Assembly (NCBI RefSeq): GCF_001719165.1
Contig: NZ_CP017057.1
Location: 806,001 to 870,000, forward strand
DNA length: 64,000 nt
Direction of reading: 5' to 3'
Origin: Erythrobacter litoralis
Lineage (GTDB): Bacteria; Pseudomonadota; Alphaproteobacteria; Sphingomonadales; Sphingomonadaceae
The translations under genes were made by a program, and so were the position numbers. Shown here one piece after another: positions 52,622 through 61,022 of this stretch (positions within the stretch are counted from its first letter, which is position 1; each line of letters opens with the position of its first letter). A model generated the notes under the pieces. The model worked only from the letters and a program-made list of their open reading frames with translations. It was not told the DNA's origin and searched no databases.

Positions 52622-55114
52622 CTAGAGGTCGGGCAGGCGCTGCTCGGCGAAGCCCCATCCGGCGAGCGTCTTGCCGCGGGCGCGTTTGAGCAGCCTGTCC
52701 GCATCGCCGATCGTGAAGGCCTGCGCCGTCTCGGCCTCCTGCAATTCGTTCCAGCCGAGCGGGACTGCGACCGGCGCGCCCTCGCGCGCGCGGGCCGAAT
52801 AGGGCAGGACCGCGGTGCTGCCGCGCTGGTTGCGCAGCCAGTCGATGAAGATCTTTCCCTTGCGCTTCGCCTTGCTCATCGTCGCGGTGAAGCGGTCGGG
52901 CTGGGCGAGGCTCAGCGCTTCGGCAAAGCGGCGCGAGAAATCCTTGTGCGCTTCCCATGAATGGCCTGGCAGGAGCGGGACGACGACATGGACGCCCTTG
53001 CCGCCCGAAAGCATGGCGAAGCTGGTGAGGCCGAGATCGGCGAGCCGGTAGCGGATGTCGCGCGCGGCGCCTTTCACGTCGCCGAAATCGAGGCCCTCGT
53101 CCGGGTCGAGGTCGAACACCATCCGGTCGGGCGCCTCGACATTGTCGGTGCGCGCGCCCCAGCCGTGGAATTCGATCGTGCCCATCTGGACGCATTGCAG
53201 GATCCCGCGCGCGCCCTCGATGAAGAGATAGTCCTCGTGCCCGCCGTCCTTTTCGCGGATCGCGACACGGCGCACTGCGTCGCCGAAGCCGCCATTGTCG
53301 TGTTTCTGGAAGAAGCATTTCTTCGCCCGCCCCTGCGGGCAGCGCACGAGGCTGACCGGGCGATTGGCGGCGAAGGGCAGCATGATCGGCGCCACCGCCT
53401 CGTAGTAATCGGCAAGGTTGCCCTTGGTCGCACCCGAGCCGGGAAAGATGACCCTTTCACGGCTGGAGATCGTGACCTCCTGCTCGGGCGGAGGGGAGGC
53501 AGAAGGTCGCTCCGGGGTCACGTCCTTTGCGTCCTTGTCTTCGCGCAGCCCCAGATAGCTGCCGTGGCGAATGTTTCCATCGCCGGTAAACTCGGCGAAG
53601 GCGACTTCGGCTACCAGTTTCGGCGTCACCCAGCGCACCGAGCGTGCCTTGGCCTTTTCGACTTCGGCGGGGGGAGTCTTCCTTTCGAGCCGTTTGAGCC
53701 TGGCCGACAGCGCGTCGAAATCGCCTGTGTCGAAGCCTGTCCCGACATTGCCCTTGTAGACCAGCGACTCGCCTTCGTACTGGGCCATCAGCAAAGAGGA
53801 AAAGGGGCGGCCCTTTGCCTTTGACGGTTTCCAGCCGATGATGACGAATTCCTGCCGCCTCGTGCACTTGACCTTGACCCAGGCCTTGCTGCGCGAATGT
53901 CGGTAGGGCGCGTCGATCTTCTTGGAAATGATCCCTTCCTGCCCGGCATCGCACATCGTTTTCAGAAGCCGCTCGCCCGCACCGATGACGTGATCGGCGA
54001 CGTGGATCGGCGGCTCTGCGCGCTTCAGCAGCGCCTCCAGTCGCTCCTTGCGTTCGATATTGGGTTCGCGTGCGAAATCCTCGCCCTCCGCCCCGAGAAG
54101 GTCGAAGGCGTGGAATGACAGCGCATCACCTGCCCCCTGCGCCCCGTGACCGCGCTTGAGCACGGCCTGCAGGGTCGAGAAGTCCGGATTGCCGTTGTCG
54201 TCGGTGGCGACGATTTCGCCGTCGATCAGCGCGCAAGGCAGGTCGAGCCCGGCGAAGGCGCGAGCGAGCGGGGCGAACTTGTCGGTCCAGTCTTTGCCCG
54301 AACGAGTGTAGATGCGCACTTCCTCGCCCCTGGCGGCAACGAGGGCGCGGTAGCCGTCGAACTTTATCTCGTGCATCCAGCCGTTGCCCGCCGGGACATC
54401 GTCGACGAGCGTGGCGAGTTGCGGCTTGCGGAAGGAGGGCATCGGAGCGGGTTTGCGCGGCTTTCGCGTTCTGCCCGATTTGGGCTTCATCCGCGCGACG
54501 AGGCTGCCGTCCTGCTGCTTTGCCGTCTCCTTGCCCGCGGCGATCTCGGCCATGGAGCGGCCCGTCGAAATGCTGGTGAGTTCGCGCTCGACGAGATCAT
54601 CCGTGCCGCCTGCATATTCGTCGTCGAGCTTGCGCAGCAGCCAGTTCTCGCGCTTCTCATTGCCTTTGGGCTTCAGCCGGATGAGCAGCCATTCGCCCTT
54701 CATCCGCTCGCCCTCGAGACAGAAATGGAGATGCCCCTGCTCGATATCGGAGGCCTTCGTGCCTTCCACCGGAGCCCAGGTGCCGCGGTCCCACAGCATC
54801 ACCGTGCCGCCACCATACTGGTCTTTGGGGATCGTGCCCTCGAAGGTCGCATAGGACAGCGGGTGATCCTCGGTCCTGACCGCCAGCCGCTTGGTCGCCG
54901 GGTCGAGCGAGGGGCCTTTCGTCACCGCCCAGCTTTTCAGCACCCCGTCCATTTCGAGCCTGAGGTCCCAGTGCAGCCGGGTCGCGTCGTGCTTTTGCAC
55001 CATGAAGCTGTTGCCCGTCCCGCTGCCGGCATCTCCGGCGGGTTCGGGCGTGGCGTCGAAATCGCGCTTGGCGTTGTATTCGGCGAGCGCGTCTTTTTCC
55101 CTCGCGCGCGCCAT
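52622..55114 (-). CDS. ligD: ATP-dependent DNA ligase D
   Basis: An 830-residue three-domain enzyme for non-homologous end joining. A 3'-phosphoesterase domain comes first (about residues 30-180, HDATRLHWDLRLEMDG and HPLSYATFEG), then the ligase (about 225-530, nucleotidyl lysine in HEIKFDGYRALVAARG), then an archaeal-primase-type polymerase (about 545-825, DLDPDEGLDFGDV). This order is the common proteobacterial one. ku lies directly upstream, one base apart, on the same strand. Confidence 0.96.
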   Translation of the reverse strand: MARAREKDALAEYNAKRDFDATPEPAGDAGSGTGNSFMVQKHDATRLHWDLRLEMDGVLKSWAVTKGPSLDPATKRLAVRTEDHPLSYATFEGTIPKDQYGGGTVMLWDRGTWAPVEGTKASDIEQGHLHFCLEGERMKGEWLLIRLKPKGNEKRENWLLRKLDDEYAGGTDDLVERELTSISTGRSMAEIAAGKETAKQQDGSLVARMKPKSGRTRKPRKPAPMPSFRKPQLATLVDDVPAGNGWMHEIKFDGYRALVAARGEEVRIYTRSGKDWTDKFAPLARAFAGLDLPCALIDGEIVATDDNGNPDFSTLQAVLKRGHGAQGAGDALSFHAFDLLGAEGEDFAREPNIERKERLEALLKRAEPPIHVADHVIGAGERLLKTMCDAGQEGIISKKIDAPYRHSRSKAWVKVKCTRRQEFVIIGWKPSKAKGRPFSSLLMAQYEGESLVYKGNVGTGFDTGDFDALSARLKRLERKTPPAEVEKAKARSVRWVTPKLVAEVAFAEFTGDGNIRHGSYLGLREDKDAKDVTPERPSASPPPEQEVTISSRERVIFPGSGATKGNLADYYEAVAPIMLPFAANRPVSLVRCPQGRAKKCFFQKHDNGGFGDAVRRVAIREKDGGHEDYLFIEGARGILQCVQMGTIEFHGWGARTDNVEAPDRMVFDLDPDEGLDFGDVKGAARDIRYRLADLGLTSFAMLSGGKGVHVVVPLLPGHSWEAHKDFSRRFAEALSLAQPDRFTATMSKAKRKGKIFIDWLRNQRGSTAVLPYSARAREGAPVAVPLGWNELQEAETAQAFTIGDADRLLKRARGKTLAGWGFAEQRLPDL

Positions 55115-55115
55115 G

Positions 55116-55961
55116 TCAGGCCGATTTCTTGGTGCGGCTGCGCTTCTTCGGGCTCTCGTCAGAGCCCTTGTCGCTGCCGACCGATTTCTTGAGCGCGGCC
55201 ATCAGGTCGACGACATTGCCGCCGCGCCCTTCGCCGGGCTCGTCCACGTCCTCGATCACGGATTCGCCCTTCTTCGCCTTGCGCTTTTTCTCGATCAGGC
55301 CGCGCAGCGCCTCGGAGTATCGGTCCTCGAATTCGCCCGCATCGAAGGGGGCGGATTTCTGGTCGATCAGCGTGGTCGCAAGGTCGAGCAGTTCCTTCTT
55401 GGGCTTGGCATCCGCGATGTCGTCGAAGAAGGCCTGCCCCTCTCGCACCTCGTCGGCATAGCGCAAGGTTTCCAACAACAGCCCCTTTCCGCAGGGCTTG
55501 ATCGCGACGAGCTTTTCGGACCCGCGCACCGAAAGCTGGCCAAGCGCGACCTTTTTCGCCTTTCGCAGCGCCTCGCGCAGCACGACGAATGCTTCCTCCG
55601 CCAACTCGTCCTGCGGAGCGACGTAATAGGGCCGATCGAAATAGAGCGGGTCGATCTCGCTCGCATCGACGAACTGGACGAGCTCCAGCGTGCGGCGGCT
55701 TTCGATCTTTACCGCGTCGATCTCCTTGTCCTCGAGCAGGACATAGCTGCCCTTCGACACCTCGAAGCCGCGAATGATTTCGTCCCTGTCGACCGGGCCG
55801 ATGCCGGGGACGACCTTTTCATAGGAGATGCGCTTGCCGCTCGGCTCGTGGATCTGGTTGAAGCGGATTTTCGAACCGCTTTTCGTCGCCGAAAAGAGTT
55901 CGACGGGTATCGAGACCAGCGCGAGCCGGATCTGTCCCTGCCAATATGCGCGTGCTGCCAT
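55116..55961 (-). CDS. ku: Non-homologous end-joining protein Ku
   Basis: A 281-residue homodimeric Ku that rings DNA ends and recruits LigD. Family blocks include YWQGQIRLALVSIPVELFSAT, HEPSGKRISYEKVVPGIGPVDRDEI and LVAIKPCGKGLLLETLRYADEVR. The C-terminus is a lysine-rich tail (SPKKRSRTKKSA) that helps threading on DNA. ligD starts one base beyond its stop, forming a two-gene repair operon. Confidence 0.96.
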   Translation of the reverse strand: MAARAYWQGQIRLALVSIPVELFSATKSGSKIRFNQIHEPSGKRISYEKVVPGIGPVDRDEIIRGFEVSKGSYVLLEDKEIDAVKIESRRTLELVQFVDASEIDPLYFDRPYYVAPQDELAEEAFVVLREALRKAKKVALGQLSVRGSEKLVAIKPCGKGLLLETLRYADEVREGQAFFDDIADAKPKKELLDLATTLIDQKSAPFDAGEFEDRYSEALRGLIEKKRKAKKGESVIEDVDEPGEGRGGNVVDLMAALKKSVGSDKGSDESPKKRSRTKKSA

Positions 55962-56008
55962 TGTCGTGCCTCCATCCGTTTCGACGAACGGCGCGGCGAT
56001 TGGTTTCC

Positions 56009-57190
56009 TCAGCGCACCTTGAGGATGCGGGGAAGGGCAAGGGCGCTGCTTCCCGCCGACAGCGCCACGAGGCCGAGGAAAACCGCCCCGGGACCGAGCG
56101 CGTCATAGGCATGGCCCGCGATCGCAGGGCCGATGACGCTTCCGGCGGCGAGGAAGATCAGCGCGGCGGTGAAGCCGAGCAGGCTGTTTCCGGGAAAGAC
56201 CCGCTCCGACCAGAAGGAGAGGACCGCGCTCATCATCATGATGAAGACGCCCTGCAGCGCCGATGACGCCATGACGGCAGGCCACGTCGCGGGGGACAGG
56301 GCGATCAGGCCGGCTGAAAGCGCCGAGGCGAGCATGAGCGCGGCGACGAGCGCGGGCAGCCCGACCAAGGCCCGCAGCCGGGCCGTTCCCATCCCGGCGA
56401 GCCCGGCCAGCCCCACAGCGATGAAGATTGCCGCCGCCGAACCGTTCGCGGGCAATCCGCCGAGGTCGCCTGCATCCTCGACCGCGCGCGCCGCGAACGT
56501 GATCCAGACCGAGGTCGTCAGCCCGAAGGAAAAGGCGATGGCATAGAGCGGGGCGGCGAGATTGCGCATCACGCTGCTCCACAATTCGCGTTCCCGGCGC
56601 CTTGGTTCGGGCGCGACCGCATTGAGCAGGCGCGCATTGACCGCGAGCGCGGCGAGGCCGACCAGCGCGAAGAACACCCATGCCCAGCGCCACGACACAC
56701 CCAGCCCGGACGCGACCAGCGCCGCTCCGCCCGCCAGCGCCACGCCGAGGCTCGTGCCGGTGCTGATGATCGAGAGCGCGCCGGGCCGCCTAAACTCGCG
56801 CAATCCATCGTGGACGAGCGTGTTGAAGGGCGACCAGGTCAGGCCCGGCCCGAGCATGGCGAGCGCGACTCCGCCGGCGAGCATGAATACGTTGCCCGCA
56901 AAAGCGACCGCGGCGACGCCCAACGTGGCGCAGATCAGCCCGATGAGGACGGGCCGCGCGCCGCCGAGCCGCTCGCCCAGTTCGCCGGCTCCGACCAACC
57001 CGATGAGGAATCCCGCAAAGCCGATGCTCGCGATCGTCCCCGACGCACCGCCCTCGATCCCGAAAGCGGGCCTAAGCTGTGGCAGGAACAGGCCGAAACC
57101 GACCCGCGCCGGCCCGTAGGTCAGCAGGGTCGCGGCAAAACCCGCCAGCGAAAGGCCGCGCGCGGTGCTGATGTGCGAGTGCGCCTCCAT
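56009..57190 (-). CDS. MFS transporter
   Basis: A 393-residue permease with about 12 helices. The loop-2/3 motif-A region appears as GELGERLGGARPVLIG and the N-terminal helix as FAATLLTYGPARVGFGLFLPQL. The substrate is unknown; it resembles YbfB-type or sugar-efflux-like members. Same strand as ku but separated by 47 bases; divergent from the ATP-grasp gene. Confidence 0.85.
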   Translation of the reverse strand: MEAHSHISTARGLSLAGFAATLLTYGPARVGFGLFLPQLRPAFGIEGGASGTIASIGFAGFLIGLVGAGELGERLGGARPVLIGLICATLGVAAVAFAGNVFMLAGGVALAMLGPGLTWSPFNTLVHDGLREFRRPGALSIISTGTSLGVALAGGAALVASGLGVSWRWAWVFFALVGLAALAVNARLLNAVAPEPRRRERELWSSVMRNLAAPLYAIAFSFGLTTSVWITFAARAVEDAGDLGGLPANGSAAAIFIAVGLAGLAGMGTARLRALVGLPALVAALMLASALSAGLIALSPATWPAVMASSALQGVFIMMMSAVLSFWSERVFPGNSLLGFTAALIFLAAGSVIGPAIAGHAYDALGPGAVFLGLVALSAGSSALALPRILKVR

Positions 57191-57366
57191 GCGCGTGAGC
57201 CTAGTCAGGCCGCGCCCAGTCCAGCAAGGCGGTCGGAGTGCGGTTCACCGCAGCCCACGGTAGCCCCGCCGACGCTTCCGGAACGCAGCCGCGGGCGAGC
57301 GATTGGTCCGGTATCCCGCAGGTGAACAGCGAAGGAGCGTAAAGCATCGCACAATCGCCGAAGAGA

Positions 57367-58656
57367 GTGTTTGTCCTGGGTCTCGAACCGTTCAACCTCG
57401 CTTTGCTTGAAAAGCTCGAGGACGAGCGCGATGTCGAATTCCACGAAGCGCTCTCGGCGGAGGAATCGGTCAACATTACCGAGCCCTTTGGACTGATGGA
57501 CCTTGTGACGACGGCGGAAGAGCGGATGGACCGGTACGGCCCGGCCGACGCGGTGCTCAATTACTGGGACTTTCCCGGCAGCGTCATCGGCCCGCTGCTA
57601 TGCCAGCGGAACGGGCTTCCCGGTCCCTCGCTCGAAAGCGTCGCCGCTCTCGAACACAAATACTGGGCGCGCCAGGCGATGGCCGAGGCGACCCCGCACG
57701 CCAATGCCGATTTCTGCGCGGTCGATCCCTTCGCCGAACGCCCGCGCGAGCAGATAGAAATCGACTATCCCTTCTGGGTCAAGCCGTTCGTCTCGCATTC
57801 GTCCTATCTCAGCTTCAAGGTCGAGACCGAGGAGCAGCTCGACAAGGCGATGACGGTTATGCGGGACGGCATCGAACTGTTCGGCAATTCCTTCAACGAA
57901 TTCCTTGAAAAGGTCGACCTGCCCGAGAGCATCAGGGGGATCGGGGGCAATCACTGCATCGCGGAAAAGAGCGTCGCGGCCGACCAGCAGATCACGCTCG
58001 AAGGCTATGTCCATGACGGCGAGACGAACGTCTATGGCGTCGTCGATTCGGTGCGCGAGGGCGGTGTCGGCTCGTCCTTCTCGCGCTATCAGTATCCCAG
58101 CGACGCCCCGCGTCCGGTGGTCGAACGGATGTGCGATGCAACGGCAAGGCTGCTCGATCATGTCGGCTACGACAATGCGGCGTTCAACGCGGAATTCTTC
58201 TACGACGGGGAAACAGACCGGATCAGCCTGCTCGAGGTCAACACGCGCCTGTCGAAGAGCCACGCGCCCCTGTTCGAGGATGTCGACGGGATGAGCCATC
58301 ACAAGGTCGGGCTCGACCTCGCATTGGGCCTGCGCCCGCAAATGCCCAGGGCCAGGGGCGACTGGCCCAAGGCGGCGAAGTTCATGCTGCGCTTCTTCCA
58401 GGACGGCCAGATCGAACGCGTGCCTTCGCAGACCGAGATCCATCACATGCAGACCCGCTATCCCGAGGCGCTGGTGCAGGTGCTGGTCGACAAGGGACAG
58501 CGGCTTTCGCACCTCGCCTTCCAGGACAGCTACAGTTTCGAGATCGCGGACATCTTCATCGGCGGGGAGAGCAATGAGGAACTGCTCGCGAAATATGCCG
58601 ACCTGATGGAAAACCTGCCCTTCACCATCAACCTCACCGCGCCCGTGCCGCAATAG
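57367..58656 (+). CDS. ATP-grasp domain ligase
   Basis: A 429-residue protein of the ATP-grasp superfamily. It has YPFWVKPFVSHSSYLSFKVE (ATP-binding lysine), an acidic metal site in NAEFFYDGETDRISLLEVNTRLS, and a short C-terminal domain. Such enzymes join a carboxylate to an amine. The GTG at 57367 is the first standard start but falls inside the first strand. In frame at 57346 is ATC, preceded by AAGGAG (57332-57337) with an 8-base spacer, giving AQSPKRVFVLGLE, so the true start may be there. The CocE-type hydrolase follows 49 bases later. Confidence 0.85.
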   Translation: MFVLGLEPFNLALLEKLEDERDVEFHEALSAEESVNITEPFGLMDLVTTAEERMDRYGPADAVLNYWDFPGSVIGPLLCQRNGLPGPSLESVAALEHKYWARQAMAEATPHANADFCAVDPFAERPREQIEIDYPFWVKPFVSHSSYLSFKVETEEQLDKAMTVMRDGIELFGNSFNEFLEKVDLPESIRGIGGNHCIAEKSVAADQQITLEGYVHDGETNVYGVVDSVREGGVGSSFSRYQYPSDAPRPVVERMCDATARLLDHVGYDNAAFNAEFFYDGETDRISLLEVNTRLSKSHAPLFEDVDGMSHHKVGLDLALGLRPQMPRARGDWPKAAKFMLRFFQDGQIERVPSQTEIHHMQTRYPEALVQVLVDKGQRLSHLAFQDSYSFEIADIFIGGESNEELLAKYADLMENLPFTINLTAPVPQ

Positions 58657-58705
58657 GCCGATTACGCGGGCGAACGACCTGCCCACGACCAAAGGCGGAC
58701 CTTTC

Positions 58706-60736
58706 ATGATCTTTGTCGACGATTTCCCGGAAGCGGTGACGATCCACGACCATGTCGTCATCCCGATGAAGGACGGCGTGGAACTGTCCGCGCGCATCTG
58801 GTTGCCCGATTGCGCGCGCGACGCGCCGGTTCCGGCCGTTCTCGAATACATCCCCTATCGCAAGCGCTTCGGCAGCGCGGCGCGGGACGAGCTGACCCAC
58901 GGCTATCTCGCCGGCCACGGCTATGCCTGCGTCCGCGTCGACATTCGCGGCAGCGGCGAGAGCGAGGGCGTGCTGACCGACGAATATCTGCCGCGCGAAC
59001 TCGAGGACGGGCTCGCCATCATCCACTGGCTGGCGGCGCAAGACTGGTGCGATGGCAGTGTGGGCATGATGGGCATCAGCTGGGGCGGCTTCAACGCGCT
59101 CCAGATCGCCGCGCTTCAGCCGGAACCATTGAAGGCGATCATGGCGGCCAGCGCGAGCGATGATCGCTTCGCCGACGACGTCCATCACATGGGCGGCTGC
59201 GTGCTGGGCGACAATCTTTCCTGGGCCTCGGTGATGTTCGCCTACAATTCGATGCCGCCCGATCCCGATCTCGTCGGTCCGAAATGGCGCGACATGTGGT
59301 TCGAACGGCTCGAGGGTTCGGGCTTCTGGCTCGACAAATGGCTGCGCCACCAGCGCCGCGACGATTACTGGAAGCACGGTTCGGTGTGCGAGGATTACTC
59401 CGCGGTTCGGATACCCGTCATGGCGGTAAGCGGATGGGCGGACGGCTACACCAATGCGGTCTTCCGCCTGCTGCGCAATCTGGGCGGGCCGCGGCGCGGC
59501 CTGGTCGGGCCTTGGGCGCACACCTATCCCCATCTCGGAAAGCCGGGCCCCGCGATCCATTTCCTGAAGGAGCTGGTGCGCTGGTGGGACCATTGGCTGA
59601 AGGGCAAGTCCAATGGCGTGATGGACGAGCCCATGCTGCTGACATGGATGCAGGATAGCGAGCCGCCCAAGTCGAGCTATGCCGAGCGCGACGGCCACTG
59701 GGTCGCGGAGGAGACATGGCCCTCACCGGGGGTGAAGCCGCGCAGCTTCGCGCTCGGGCGCGGGCTTTTGCTCGATCCCCAGGACCGGAGCGGGGAATGC
59801 GCGCCGGCCAGTCTTTCGATCCAGTCGCCGCTGTCGACCGGGCTGTTCGCGGGCAAATGGTGCGCCTATGCCTCCGGCCCCGATCTAGCCCATGACCAGC
59901 GCCAGGAGGACGGCGGCGCGCTGGTGTTCGAAACCGAACCGCTTGCCGAGGCGATTCAGGTGCTCGGCGCGGCCGAACTCACGCTCGAGCTGAGCGTGGA
60001 CCGGCCTGTCGCAATGGTCGCCGCGCGGCTTTCCGATGTCCGGCCCGACGGATCGGCGACGCGCTTTACCTATGGCCTGCTCAATCTCTCGCATCGCAAG
60101 AGCCGAGAGCACCCCGAGCCGATGGTGCCGGGTGAGCGGCAGACCATCACGTTTCGATTGAACCACATCGGCCAGATGATCCCGGCAGGCCACCGCCTGC
60201 GCCTGTCGCTGTCGACCTCATACTGGCCGCTCGCCTGGCCTTCGCCCGAACCGGTGTGCCTGACCGTGCATCTCGCGGGAAGCCGGCTCGACCTGCCGGT
60301 GCGCCATGCGCCTCATGTCGGCCACGAGCGGCCCAAGTTTGGCGACCCGCAGATCGCCAAGCCGGAACCCAAGCTGATGCTCGAACCCGAGGAGCACGAC
60401 TGGATCGTCCACCGCCATCTGGCGCGCGATTCATCGGTGCTCGAGGTGATCAACGACGAGGGCCTTTACGCGCACGAATATACCGGGCTCAGGGTGGGGA
60501 CGCATGCGCGCGAATGGTATCGCTCGCTCGGCAACGATCACGGCTCGGTCGAGGGCGAGACCCGCTGGACCCGCACGCTCGCGCGAGAGGGGTGGAACAT
60601 CCGCACCGAAACCCGAACGCTGATGCGATCCGACGCCGAAAACTTCTATCTCGAAGGCGATCTTGACGCCTTCGAGGACGAGGACCGGGTGTTCTGCCGC
60701 ACATGGAGCCGCACGATCCCGCGCGACCTCGCTTGA
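58706..60736 (+). CDS. CocE/NonD-type (PepX family) hydrolase
   Basis: A 676-residue hydrolase. An alpha/beta-hydrolase domain carries the nucleophile in GMMGISWGGFNALQ (Ser near residue 127), the acid in VSGWADGYTN and the histidine in GPWAHTYPH, followed by a PepX C-terminal jelly-roll (LELSVDRPVAMVAARLSDV onward). Family members cleave acyl or peptide bonds (cocaine esterase, X-Pro dipeptidase, glutaryl-7-ACA acylase). No signal peptide. It lies 49 bases from the ATP-grasp ligase and may be its metabolic counterpart. Confidence 0.9.
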   Translation: MIFVDDFPEAVTIHDHVVIPMKDGVELSARIWLPDCARDAPVPAVLEYIPYRKRFGSAARDELTHGYLAGHGYACVRVDIRGSGESEGVLTDEYLPRELEDGLAIIHWLAAQDWCDGSVGMMGISWGGFNALQIAALQPEPLKAIMAASASDDRFADDVHHMGGCVLGDNLSWASVMFAYNSMPPDPDLVGPKWRDMWFERLEGSGFWLDKWLRHQRRDDYWKHGSVCEDYSAVRIPVMAVSGWADGYTNAVFRLLRNLGGPRRGLVGPWAHTYPHLGKPGPAIHFLKELVRWWDHWLKGKSNGVMDEPMLLTWMQDSEPPKSSYAERDGHWVAEETWPSPGVKPRSFALGRGLLLDPQDRSGECAPASLSIQSPLSTGLFAGKWCAYASGPDLAHDQRQEDGGALVFETEPLAEAIQVLGAAELTLELSVDRPVAMVAARLSDVRPDGSATRFTYGLLNLSHRKSREHPEPMVPGERQTITFRLNHIGQMIPAGHRLRLSLSTSYWPLAWPSPEPVCLTVHLAGSRLDLPVRHAPHVGHERPKFGDPQIAKPEPKLMLEPEEHDWIVHRHLARDSSVLEVINDEGLYAHEYTGLRVGTHAREWYRSLGNDHGSVEGETRWTRTLAREGWNIRTETRTLMRSDAENFYLEGDLDAFEDEDRVFCRTWSRTIPRDLA

Positions 60737-60820
60737 CAATGGGCAGCGAGTCGTTCGCCGGAATCCGGGAACGGCCGTGCCCCACCTTACGCCCCCGCCC
60801 CCGCGCGAGCGAGGCGCAAT

Positions 60821-60888
60821 TGTTTGTTCAAACACGACGATCTGTCCACCGATCGGTCGAAAACGGGTCTAACGGGTTGTATTCAACC
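60821..60888. promoter_or_regulatory. Cluster of three palindromes upstream of the two-partner secretion genes
   Basis: TGTTTG-TT-CAAACA (60821-60834), ACCGATCGGT (60848-60857) and GGTTG-TATT-CAACC (60875-60888) lie within 70 bases, 135-200 bases before the tpsB start. All are perfect dyads. Sites like the first and third are of the size bound by TetR- or LacI-type dimers. They could be operators; no adjacent regulator gene is seen. Confidence 0.45.
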
Positions 60889-61022
60889 GGCCACCCTGTA
60901 GGACTCCGGCCCGTGAACGGGTCGCCCGAGAAAGGACCTGCGTCGCGGTCGGGGCCGCGATCTCTCTTCCTTTTGCTTCGCGTGGGGTCGCAGGCGGTCC
61001 GGTAAAGCGGGCATGCTGCCCT

